In this document: positions 34,648 through 41,954 of the stretch, in pieces | Numbering within the stretch: position 1 is the first letter of the stretch | Layout: every line of letters starts with the position of its first letter | Source of the DNA: JAVDCA01 sp035764045 | GTDB lineage: Bacteria > Pseudomonadota > Alphaproteobacteria > Rhizobiales > Xanthobacteraceae | Reading direction: 5' to 3' | Assembly: GCA_035764045.1 (NCBI GenBank) | Contig: DASTZX010000290.1 | Span: 1 to 54,850 of the forward strand | Length of the DNA stretch: 54,850 nt | Position numbers and translations under genes: made by a program | Notes under the pieces: generated by a model | Seen by the model: the letters and a program-made list of their open reading frames with translations, nothing else | The model's database searches: none | What the model was told of the DNA's origin: nothing

Positions 34648-35511
34648 ATGCGACGCTTGGCTTCCCTTGCGCTTCTGCTTGCCGCCGCGGCGGGCCTCGC
34701 CGGCGGCCCGGTCGCGGCCGCGCCGCCCCCCCCGGCGCCTGCGCCCGAGACGGTCGAGATCCCGCAGGATAGCGGCACGCTCAAGGCGCTGCTGTTCAAG
34801 CCCGAGGGCGCCGGGCCGTTCCCGGCGGTGGTCGGCCTGCACAGCTGCGTCGGGCTGTACGACCGTGGCGGCGCGATTGCCAGCCGCTACCGCGACTGGG
34901 CCCAGCACCTCGTGAAGGCCGGATTCGCGGTGCTTTATCCGGACTCCTTCGGATCGCGCGGGCTCGGCTCGCAATGCGCGGTCCGGCACGGGCCGGTCAG
35001 CGCCAGCCGCGAGCGGGTCGCCGACGCCAATGCGGCCCGGCGCTGGCTGCAGATCCAGCCCTTCGTGCAGCCCGGAAGGGTGACGCTGCTCGGCTGGTCG
35101 ACGGGCGCCGTCGCGGTGCTGTGGGCCGTGCGTCGCGCAGGTCCGAGCACCAAGGGGGAAGACAAAGCCGATTTTCGTTCGGCGGTCGCGTTCTATCCGG
35201 CCTGTGGCCGGCTCGACAACGTGGCCTGGAGCGCGCGCATCCCGACCTTGATCCTGATCGGCGCGGCCGACGACTGGGCATCGGCAAACACCTGCCAGCA
35301 GATGGTCGCCGGCGCACGCGGCCGCAGCGCCGGCACGTCGATCATCGTCTATCCTGGAACCTATCATGACTTCGATCACCCCAACCGGCCGCTCCAGCTG
35401 CGCAACGGCTATGCGTCGGTCGCCGACCATTCCGGCAAGTTCCATACGGGCACCAATCCGTCGGCGCGCGCCGACGCGCTCAGGCGGGTGCCGCAGTGGC
35501 TGGCACGCTGA
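34648..35511 (+). CDS. Exported dienelactone-hydrolase family protein
   Basis: A 287-residue alpha/beta hydrolase with a signal peptide (MRRLASLALLLAAAAGLAGGPVAAA) and a Pro-rich linker. The oxyanion region is VVGLHSCVGLYDRGG. The nucleophile elbow is GWSTG with Ser at about 151, where classic dienelactone hydrolases use Cys. A likely Asp follows in GAADDW and the His is in TYHDFDH. It should act in the periplasm on a small ester. The substrate is unknown. It begins the first accessory stretch. Confidence 0.87.
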   Translation: MRRLASLALLLAAAAGLAGGPVAAAPPPPAPAPETVEIPQDSGTLKALLFKPEGAGPFPAVVGLHSCVGLYDRGGAIASRYRDWAQHLVKAGFAVLYPDSFGSRGLGSQCAVRHGPVSASRERVADANAARRWLQIQPFVQPGRVTLLGWSTGAVAVLWAVRRAGPSTKGEDKADFRSAVAFYPACGRLDNVAWSARIPTLILIGAADDWASANTCQQMVAGARGRSAGTSIIVYPGTYHDFDHPNRPLQLRNGYASVADHSGKFHTGTNPSARADALRRVPQWLAR

Positions 35512-35542
35512 GCCACGGTGACGGCACGTCGCGGATGCAGTG

Positions 35543-36652
35543 ATGATCCCCTCTGCCCAACCGCCGTTCCGCGCCGAGCATATCGGCAGCCTGTTACGGC
35601 CGTCGGCGCTGCTCGCGCTGCGCCAGCAATACGAGCGCAGTGAGATCGATGGCGCGCAGCTGCGCGCCGCCGAGGAGCAGGCCATCGCGGACGCGGTTGC
35701 GCTCCAGGCCGAGATTGGCCTCGCGCTCGCGACCGACGGTGAGTTCCGCCGCCGCTCGTACCACAGCTACTTCTACCGGCAGCTCGGTGACATCATCCCC
35801 GACGCGGTCGGCGGCGAGGCCACCAGTGCGGCCGGCCGCGGGGCCCAACCGACCGCGCGCATCAACAGCAAGCTGAAATGGACGCAGCCGATCCACGTGG
35901 AGGATTTCAAGCGGCTGCGCGCGCTCACCCGTGCGATGCCCAAGCTGACGATCCCGGGCCCGTGCGCGGTGCATTTCCGCGGCGGCGACGCGGCCGTCAC
36001 GGCCACCGCCTATCGCGACGTCGACGAGTTCTGGGACGACACGGTTGCGGCGTTCCGGGCCGAGCTCGCGGCGTTGGCGGAGGCCGGCTGCAGCTATGTG
36101 CAGATCGACGAGACCGCCTTCGCGAAATTCGGCGATCCCGACGTGCGGGACACGCTTGCGGCCCGCGGTGACGACTGGTCCCGACTGATCGACACGTATA
36201 TCGACGTCACCAATCGCGTGCTTGCCGGACGGCCGGCCTCACTGCACGTCGGCATGCACCTGTGCCGGGGCAATCGCGGCGGCACCTGGCACGCCGAGGG
36301 CGGCTACGATGCGGTCGCCGAGCGGCTGTTCAACCGACTCGCAATTCCGTTCTATCTGCTCGAATACGACAGTCCGCGCGCCGGCGATTTCGCCCCGCTG
36401 CGGCACCTGCCCGAGGACAAGCGGGTCGTGCTCGGATTGGTGTCGACCAAGACTGCCATGCTGGAGGACAAGGACACGCTCAAGCGCCGCCTCGAGGCGG
36501 CGAGCGGCTTCATCGATCTCGACCGGCTCTCGGTCAGCCCGCAATGCGGCTTCGCCAGCGTGGCCGAAGGCAACCCGATCACCCCGCAGGCCCAGGAGGC
36601 GAAGCTCAGGCTCATCGTCGAGCTGGCGCATGAGGTCTGGGGAACGAATTGA
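35543..36652 (+). CDS. Cobalamin-independent methionine synthase II-like protein
   Basis: A 369-residue protein of the MetE C-terminal / YxjG-YxjH type. It starts MIPSAQPPFRAEHIGSLLRP. Zn ligands are visible as HLC (about 239-241, in HVGMHLCRGN) and a later Cys in SPQCGFAS (about 335). DGEFRRRSYHSYFY and QIDETAFAKF are also typical. Stand-alone members transfer methyl groups from donors other than the folate triglutamate, or have unknown substrates. A GTG at 35540 is in frame. No metabolic partner is adjacent. Confidence 0.88.
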   Translation: MIPSAQPPFRAEHIGSLLRPSALLALRQQYERSEIDGAQLRAAEEQAIADAVALQAEIGLALATDGEFRRRSYHSYFYRQLGDIIPDAVGGEATSAAGRGAQPTARINSKLKWTQPIHVEDFKRLRALTRAMPKLTIPGPCAVHFRGGDAAVTATAYRDVDEFWDDTVAAFRAELAALAEAGCSYVQIDETAFAKFGDPDVRDTLAARGDDWSRLIDTYIDVTNRVLAGRPASLHVGMHLCRGNRGGTWHAEGGYDAVAERLFNRLAIPFYLLEYDSPRAGDFAPLRHLPEDKRVVLGLVSTKTAMLEDKDTLKRRLEAASGFIDLDRLSVSPQCGFASVAEGNPITPQAQEAKLRLIVELAHEVWGTN

Positions 36653-36662
36653 GCTCTTGGCG

Positions 36663-36787
36663 TGTCATGGCTGGGCTTGTCCCGCCCATCCATGTCTCTA
36701 GGCTGGTGCGCGCCGATAAGGCTTGCATGCCCGCGCATAGGCGCGCGAAGCGACGCCGTCCTTCGAACGGCTATGCCCGGGCATGAC
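36663..36787. repeat. GTCATGGCYGGGCTTG palindromic repeat, degraded copy
   Basis: The left end GTCATGGCTGGGCTTGTCCC (from 36663) pairs imperfectly with the right end GCCCGGGCATGAC (ending 36787). The middle is not symmetric. It belongs with the better-kept copy at 50624-50713. It fills most of the gap between the MetE-like gene and the binding-protein gene. Confidence 0.65.
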
Positions 36788-36805
36788 GAACCCCGGGGCT
36801 GCACC

Positions 36806-37765
36806 ATGCAACGACTCACCCTCATCATCACCGCCGCCCTGCTCGCGATGGCGCAACCGGCGGCGAGCCGCGCCGACGATCTCCTCAAGCTCGCGATCGG
36901 CCAGCGCGGGCTGTGGGATTCGTCCATTGCCGAGCTCGGCCAGGCCGCCGGCCTGTTCAAGAAGCACGGGCTCGACCTGCAGGTCGTCTACACCTCGGGC
37001 GGCGGCGAGACCCAGCAGGCGGTGATCTCCGGCAGCGTCGACATCGGCGTGGCGGCGGGATCGCTCGGCGTGCTCAGCATCTTCGCCAAGGGCGCGCCGG
37101 TGCGCATCATCGCCGGCGAGGCGACCGGGACGGCCGAGTACTATTTCGTCAAGGCGGATTCAGCCGTACAGAAGGACTTCAAGGGCGTGTCCCCGACGAT
37201 GACGCTCGCCTATTCGACCAACGGGTCGGGCACGCACATCACGGCGCTCCGCTTCATGAAGCAGTACGGATTCTCCGCCAAGCTGGTGGCGACCGGCAGC
37301 GTTCCGGCGACCTTCACCCAGGTGATGTCCGGACAGGTCGACATCGGCTTTTCGACGCCGCCGTTCGGCCTCGACGCCATGCAGGACGGCAAGATCCGCC
37401 TGGTCGCGCTCGCCAACGATCTCGACAGCGTGCGCACGCAGACGGTGCGTCTCATCATCGCCAACGCACCCGACCTCGCGCGGCGGCGCGACGTCTATGA
37501 CCGCTTCCTCGCCGCCTACCGCGAGACCATCGACTGGATGTATGCGGGCGATGCCGCGCTCCCCGCCTACGCGAAATACGCCGGCATCTCGCCCGCCACC
37601 GCGAAGACCGTGCGCGACCGCTTCTATCCTAAAGCGATGCTTCAACTCGACGAGGTCGCCGGCCTGCCCGAGCTGATGCAGGATGCGATCGCCTTCAAGT
37701 ACATTGCGAAGGAGCTCGACCGCGCGCAGCTCGACGAGCTGGTGCAGACGAAGGTGAAGCCGTAA
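36806..37765 (+). CDS. ABC transporter substrate-binding protein, NitT/TauT (SsuA/THI5-like) type
   Basis: A 319-residue periplasmic binding protein. The signal peptide is MQRLTLIITAALLAMAQPAASRA. The fold begins LLKLAIGQRGLWDSSIAELGQAAGLFKKHGLDLQVVY, and GSVDIGVAAGSLG and MSGQVDIGFSTPP follow. The ligand is unknown; relatives bind sulfonates, nitrate or aromatic acids. No permease or ATPase gene is within the window, so it is an orphan. The ATG at 36806 was chosen by the signal peptide. Confidence 0.9.
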   Translation: MQRLTLIITAALLAMAQPAASRADDLLKLAIGQRGLWDSSIAELGQAAGLFKKHGLDLQVVYTSGGGETQQAVISGSVDIGVAAGSLGVLSIFAKGAPVRIIAGEATGTAEYYFVKADSAVQKDFKGVSPTMTLAYSTNGSGTHITALRFMKQYGFSAKLVATGSVPATFTQVMSGQVDIGFSTPPFGLDAMQDGKIRLVALANDLDSVRTQTVRLIIANAPDLARRRDVYDRFLAAYRETIDWMYAGDAALPAYAKYAGISPATAKTVRDRFYPKAMLQLDEVAGLPELMQDAIAFKYIAKELDRAQLDELVQTKVKP

Positions 37766-37792
37766 CCCGTTCGGTCATTCCTAACCCGTCCG

Positions 37793-37909
37793 GTCATTCC
37801 GGGGCGCGAGCGAAGCTCGCGAACCCGGAATCCAGACGTAGCGGTGGCGTGATTGTCAGATGGCGATTATGAATTCCGGGTTCGCCGCTGCGCGGCGCCC
37901 CGGAATGAC
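37793..37909. repeat. GTCATTCCGGGGCGC palindromic repeat
   Basis: Perfect 15-bp ends GTCATTCCGGGGCGC (37793-37807) and GCGCCCCGGAATGAC (37895-37909) flank an inner pair, GAACCCGGAAT (37821) and ATTCCGGGTTC (near 37873). Its right edge is 2 bases from the OsmC stop codon. A lone GTCATTCC at 37773-37780 precedes it and may be a second fragment. Confidence 0.8.
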
Positions 37910-37911
37910 GC

Positions 37912-38337
37912 TCACCCCTCCAGCTTCGCGTCGAGCGAGATCTTGGCGTTGAGCACGCGCGACACCGGACAGTTCGCCTTGGCGTCGGCGGCGATCTCCT
38001 GGAATTTCTTGGCGTCGATGCCGGGCACCTTCGCGGTCATCTGCAGATCGACCGTGGTGATGGTCCAGTTGCCGGAGACCTGCTCGAGCGTGAGGCTCGC
38101 GGTCGTCGCGAGCTTGTCGGGCGTGAAGCCGGCGCGGCCGAGCGCCGCCGCCGTCGCCATGGTGAAGCATCCCGCATGCGCCGCCGCGATCAGCTCCTCC
38201 GGATTGGTGCCGGCGCCGTTCTCGAATCGCGTCGTGAACGAATAGGGCGAGTCCTTCAGCAGGCCGCTCTGCGTGGTGACTGAGCCCTTGCCTTGCTTGA
38301 GGTCGCCGCTCCAGGCGGCGGATGCGGTGCGTTTCAT
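37912..38337 (-). CDS. OsmC family peroxiredoxin-like protein
   Basis: A 141-residue protein starting MKRTASAAWSGDLKQGKGSV. The two redox Cys are present in AAHAGCFTM (about 57) and AKANCPVSR (about 122). The pattern GTNPEELIAAAHAGC is diagnostic. OsmC-type enzymes reduce organic hydroperoxides. It is convergent with the binding-protein gene and follows xseA on the same strand after 55 bases. It ends at a palindromic repeat. Confidence 0.93.
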   Translation of the reverse strand: MKRTASAAWSGDLKQGKGSVTTQSGLLKDSPYSFTTRFENGAGTNPEELIAAAHAGCFTMATAAALGRAGFTPDKLATTASLTLEQVSGNWTITTVDLQMTAKVPGIDAKKFQEIAADAKANCPVSRVLNAKISLDAKLEG

Positions 38338-38392
38338 GGATAGCACTCCGGGTTGCCCATGCCGGTCCTCTTTTTGTGGGGTCGGGAGGCGC

Positions 38393-39922
38393 CTAAAACA
38401 AGCTCCCCTGCCCCTCGCCCCCGAAGCTGCGCCGGCGCGGCCGCGGCCGCTGCATGGCGACCGGCTCGCGTCGTCCCGTCGCGCTGGTCTCGGCCGTTGC
38501 GCCCACATGTCCGTCCTGGAACTCGATATCGAGCCGCAGCCCCGGCGCGACCGCGGCGGCGGTGCGCAGCGGCTGGCCGGCCGGCCCGCGCACCAGGGCG
38601 AAGCCGCGCGCCAGCACGCCATGATAGGAGAGCGCGCCCAGGAGCTGCGCCGCACGATCGACCCGATCGGCGCGGCGGTCGAGCGAGGCGACGATCGCGC
38701 GCGCGGCGCGCTCCATCAGCGTCGCCAGCTTGTCGCGGCCGTGCTGGATCATGGTCCGCCGCGCCTCGGCATTGTGGCGCAGGCTCGCGGCGAGAAGCCC
38801 GGCAGCGGTCATGAACCGCGCGCGCCGGCGCTCGAGCGCGACGCGCAGAAGCGCCGGCGTGAGCCGGCCCGCGATGCGCGACAATGCGGTGTGATGGATC
38901 TGCGCGTTGGCGCGCAACGCGCGCGGCAGGCGATCGGCGCAGGCGTCGAGGCGCTGGCGCGGGATGCTCAGGAGCGCGTCGGCGCTCGGCAGCGCGCGCG
39001 CCGCAGCGCGCAGCTCGGTCCGGCGGTGCTCCTGGCAGCGCATCCAGCAGGCGAACGCGCGCCGCGCGCAGTTCTCCACCCGGCCGATCAGCTCGGTCTT
39101 GACCGGAACCGCGATCTCGGCCGCCGCCGTCGGGGTCGGCGCGCGCTTGTCGGAGGCAAAATCGATCAGGGTGACGTCGGTCTCGTGGCCGACCGCCGAG
39201 ATCAGCGGAATCAGGCTGTCGGCGGCCGCGCGCACCACGATTTCTTCGTTGAAGGTCCACAGATCCTCGATCGAGCCGCCGCCGCGCGCGACGATCAGCA
39301 GATCGGGACGTGGGAGCGCGCCGCCGGACGGCAGCGCGTTGAAGCCGCGGATCGCGGCTGCGACCTCCTCGGCCGCCCCGTCGCCCTGCACCCGCACGGG
39401 CCAGACCAGCACGTGGCGCGGAAAGCGGTCGGACAGCCGATGCAGGATGTCGCGGATCACCGCGCCAGTCGGCGAGGTCACGACGCCGATCACATCGGGC
39501 AGGTGCGGCAGAAGCTGCTTGCGCGCCTCGTCGAACAACCCTTCCGCCGCGAGCTTCTTCTTGCGTTCCTCGAGCAGCGCCATCAGGGCGCCGACCCCGG
39601 CCGGCTCCAGCCGGTCGATGACGATCTGGTACGACGATTTCCCCGGATAGGTGGTGAGCCGGCCGGTGGCGATCACTTCGAGCCCTTCCTCGGGCTTGAA
39701 GCGGATGCGGCCGAAGGTGCCCTTCCAGATCACCGCGTCGATGCGCGCACCCTCGTCCTTGAGGGCAAAGTAGCAGTGGCCCGACGAATGCGGCCCGCGG
39801 TAGCCGGAGATCTCGCCGCGCACCCGCACATAGCCGTAGGTCTCCTCGACCGTGCGCTTGAGGGCGGCCGACAGCTCGGAAACCGACCATTCGGGAATGT
39901 TGATGCGGGACTGTTCGATCAT
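38393..39922 (-). CDS. xseA: Exodeoxyribonuclease VII large subunit
   Basis: A 509-residue nuclease subunit. An N-terminal OB-fold (about 1-105) contains VSELSAALKRTVEETYGYVRVRGEIS. The catalytic domain has GVVTSPTGAVIRDI, PDLLIVARGGGSIEDLW and SAVGHETDVTLIDFASDKRA followed by PTPTAAAE. A long coiled-coil region and a C-terminal tail (QRPRPRRRSFGGEGQGSLF) follow. The start MIEQSRINIPEWSVSELS at 39922 avoids a 109-residue extension read from a palindromic repeat. The small subunit xseB is not in the window. Confidence 0.96.
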   Translation of the reverse strand: MIEQSRINIPEWSVSELSAALKRTVEETYGYVRVRGEISGYRGPHSSGHCYFALKDEGARIDAVIWKGTFGRIRFKPEEGLEVIATGRLTTYPGKSSYQIVIDRLEPAGVGALMALLEERKKKLAAEGLFDEARKQLLPHLPDVIGVVTSPTGAVIRDILHRLSDRFPRHVLVWPVRVQGDGAAEEVAAAIRGFNALPSGGALPRPDLLIVARGGGSIEDLWTFNEEIVVRAAADSLIPLISAVGHETDVTLIDFASDKRAPTPTAAAEIAVPVKTELIGRVENCARRAFACWMRCQEHRRTELRAAARALPSADALLSIPRQRLDACADRLPRALRANAQIHHTALSRIAGRLTPALLRVALERRRARFMTAAGLLAASLRHNAEARRTMIQHGRDKLATLMERAARAIVASLDRRADRVDRAAQLLGALSYHGVLARGFALVRGPAGQPLRTAAAVAPGLRLDIEFQDGHVGATAETSATGRREPVAMQRPRPRRRSFGGEGQGSLF

Positions 39923-39972
39923 CCCGGCAAGATAGGCGTGATTCTGCCGTTTGTCTGCGGGGAGCCGGCTGT

Positions 39973-40125
39973 GTAGGGTGGGCAAAGGCGGCCGATACGC
40001 CAGCGGATATGTACACGGCGCGTGCTCCGCCGTGCCCACGCAAGCACGACGCCGGAACGCGTGGGCACGGCGGAACAGACGTCGTGCAAAACACGGCCGG
40101 CGGTGGCCGCCTTTGCCCACCCTAC
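39973..40125. repeat. GTAGGGTGGGCAAAG palindromic repeat, long copy
   Basis: Perfect 21-bp ends (39973-39993 and 40105-40125) begin with GTAGGGTGGGCAAAGGCGG and its complement. Inside, CCGTGCCCACGC and GCGTGGGCACGG form a second stem. It is related to the copy at 15232-15308, but its interior is about twice as long. It lies between the divergent xseA and oxidoreductase genes and must contain or border both promoters. Confidence 0.85.
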
Positions 40126-40145
40126 GCGTTCTTGCCGGAGATCCC

Positions 40146-41189
40146 ATGAAAATCGGACTGTTCGACCATGTGGAGTGGGGCGACCGCCCGCTCGCCCAGC
40201 TGTTCGACGAGCGCCTCGAGTTCGCCGCCGCCGCCGATGCCGCGGGCATCTACTGCCTGCACGTCGCCGAGCATCACGCGACGCCGCTCAACATGGTGCC
40301 GGTGCCGGGCGTCTGGCTCGGCGCGGTCGCGCGCGCGACCCGGCGCATGCGGCTCGGACCGCTCGTCTACCTCCTGCCGCTCTATTCGCCGCTGCGGCTG
40401 ATCGAGGAGATCTGCATGCTCGATCACTTGAGCCACGGCCGGCTCGAGGTCGGGGTCGGGCGCGGCGTGTCGCCGTTCGAGCTCAAGTATCACAAGGTCG
40501 AGCACGACCAGTCGCGCGAGATCTTCGTCGACGCGTTCGAGTGCGTGAGTGCGGGACTGCAGACCGACGTGCTGACCTACAAGGGCCCGCACTATGCCTA
40601 TTCCGAGGTGCCGATCGCGCTCCGCCCGCTGCAGCAGCCGCATCCGGCGTTCTGGTACGGCTCCTCCAACACCACCGGGGCGACCTGGGCGGGCGAGCGC
40701 GGCATGCACTTCCTGAGCCTGGGCCCGACCGGCTTCGCCAAGCGCAACATCGACGCCTTCCGCGCCGCGCTCGCCAAGCGCGGCGGCCCGGCGAGTCCCA
40801 AGCCGGAGTTCCCGGGCGGCACCGTCATCGGCGTGCAGCGTCACATCTTCGTTGCCGACACCGACGCGGAGGCGAAACGCTTCGCCAAGCCGGCGATGGA
40901 GCGCCATCTCGCCCACCTCAACTGGCTGCGTGTGAAGCACGGCGCCGGCGCGGTGGACGCGCGCTTCAACGTGCCACGCGGCGCAAGCTTCGAGGAGGCG
41001 GTGGCGGACGGCTCGACCATTGCGGGCAGCCCGCAGACGGTCCTGGCGGAGCTCGAGAAGCAGACCGCGGAGCTCGGCATCAACTATCTCCTCACCTACC
41101 TCTTCCTCGGCACCATGTCGCTCGCCGACGCGATGCGCTCGCTCGCTCTCTTCCGCGACGAGGTGATGCCGAAGCTCGCCGCGCTGTAA
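40146..41189 (+). CDS. LLM class flavin-dependent oxidoreductase
   Basis: A 347-residue luciferase-like monooxygenase. It begins MKIGLFDHVEWGDRPLAQLFDERLEFAAAADAAG, in pieces typical of the family. HVAEHHATPLNMVPVPGVWL, LSHGRLEVGVGRGVSPFE and FWYGSSNTTGATWAGERG are the FMN/coenzyme-binding parts. The C-terminus has IAGSPQTVLAELEK and INYLLTYLFLGTMS. The substrate is unknown. Members oxidise alkanes, sulfonates, aromatic amines and others using reduced FMN. It begins the second accessory stretch. Confidence 0.92.
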   Translation: MKIGLFDHVEWGDRPLAQLFDERLEFAAAADAAGIYCLHVAEHHATPLNMVPVPGVWLGAVARATRRMRLGPLVYLLPLYSPLRLIEEICMLDHLSHGRLEVGVGRGVSPFELKYHKVEHDQSREIFVDAFECVSAGLQTDVLTYKGPHYAYSEVPIALRPLQQPHPAFWYGSSNTTGATWAGERGMHFLSLGPTGFAKRNIDAFRAALAKRGGPASPKPEFPGGTVIGVQRHIFVADTDAEAKRFAKPAMERHLAHLNWLRVKHGAGAVDARFNVPRGASFEEAVADGSTIAGSPQTVLAELEKQTAELGINYLLTYLFLGTMSLADAMRSLALFRDEVMPKLAAL

Positions 41190-41222
41190 CCGACCCGCAT
41201 CGCACGGATCACCAAACAAGGT

Positions 41223-41249
41223 GGGCGGCCGGGACTGCCCCGGCCGCCC
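41223..41249. terminator. Bidirectional stem-loop between convergent genes
   Basis: GGGCGGCCGGG (41223-41233) and CCCGGCCGCCC (41239-41249) form a perfect 11-bp stem with a 5-base loop. No T run follows on the plus strand. On the minus strand the hairpin is followed by CACCTTGTTTGG, a modest T-rich tail. It lies between the oxidoreductase stop and the small exported protein stop, so it probably serves one or both. Confidence 0.5.
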
Positions 41250-41276
41250 TGCTGCAGGGCTGGCAGACGGGGGGAC

Positions 41277-41513
41277 TTATCGGCCCTGCAGTTGGAAGTC
41301 GTCGGCGGGCACGAAGGGCGACACCACGGTGGGTGCGGCCGCCGACGCATAGGCATTCGCCATCGGATCGTGTGCGGTCCACTCCGGCAGGGCATCCGGA
41401 ACGTAACGCCCGCTGTCGCGCAGCAGCGTCGCGAGATCGTGGTCTCCTGCCAAAGCGGGACCGGCGAGAACCGCAACGAGCGTCGCGGCGGCGAGGGCGA
41501 ATTTGGTCGACAT
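41277..41513 (-). CDS. Small exported protein of unknown function
   Basis: A 78-residue protein. The signal peptide MSTKFALAAATLVAVLAGPALA|GDHD is clear. The mature 55 residues are polar, without Cys (DLATLLRDSGRYVPDALPEWTAHDPMANAYASAAAP). The RBS GGGAGAAAC lies just before the ATG at 41513, which is better placed than 41555. I do not recognise it. It resembles the many short periplasmic proteins of Bradyrhizobium-type genomes. Confidence 0.65.
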   Translation of the reverse strand: MSTKFALAAATLVAVLAGPALAGDHDLATLLRDSGRYVPDALPEWTAHDPMANAYASAAAPTVVSPFVPADDFQLQGR

Positions 41514-41755
41514 GATGTTTCTCCCTTCAATGTCGTCGGCGAGAAGACCCGACATGATGCGGAGAAATTCCGGTCGCCCCGACGATCGCCCTCACTCGTG
41601 CGTGAGCCCGTCGTGACGGCCGATCACGGGCGGTTGCGCCCGTTGTGATCCGCTCCCGTGCGGATCGCGCGCGCTTGTGTCGCGGCCGCGCCGCGCCTAA
41701 GATCATCACGTCGGCGGCGCGCAACGCGCGTCACGCATGACAAGGAGGATCGGCG

Positions 41756-41932
41756 GTGAAATTTGCCGTCGGTTACAAGCTCAACGGAAAGACCGGCCAC
41801 GCGATCATCGAGGCCGAGGACGCTCTGATCGCCGCGTTGCGGGTCAAGGCGCAGCGCCCCGCGGCCGAGATCACCTATGCGCGCCGCAAGAACAAGCGCG
41901 GCGACGCCCGCCATCCCGAGCCGGAGAGCTGA
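41756..41932 (+). CDS. 58-residue basic protein, unknown function, GTG start
   Basis: A GTG at 41756 preceded by a near-ideal AAGGAGG (41742-41748) opens a 58-codon frame ending TGA at 41930-41932. The product reads VKFAVGYKLNGKTGHAIIEA, then EDALIAALRVKAQRPAAE, then ITYARRKNKRGDARHPEPES. It looks like a small alpha/beta fold with a basic tail and no signal peptide. Third-position GC is high, as in its neighbours. It is convergent with the radical SAM gene, with 22 bases between the stops. Confidence 0.7.
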   Translation: MKFAVGYKLNGKTGHAIIEAEDALIAALRVKAQRPAAEITYARRKNKRGDARHPEPES

Positions 41933-41954
41933 TCGACCCTGAGCGTGCTGGCGA

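Noticed and set aside
36806..37765. A complete NitT/TauT transporter locus
   Set aside because: Only the binding protein is present; no permease or ATPase frame lies on either side.
39923..40249. A 109-residue N-terminal extension of XseA
   Set aside because: It is read from the palindromic repeat and intergenic DNA; the OB-fold begins just after MIEQSRINIP.
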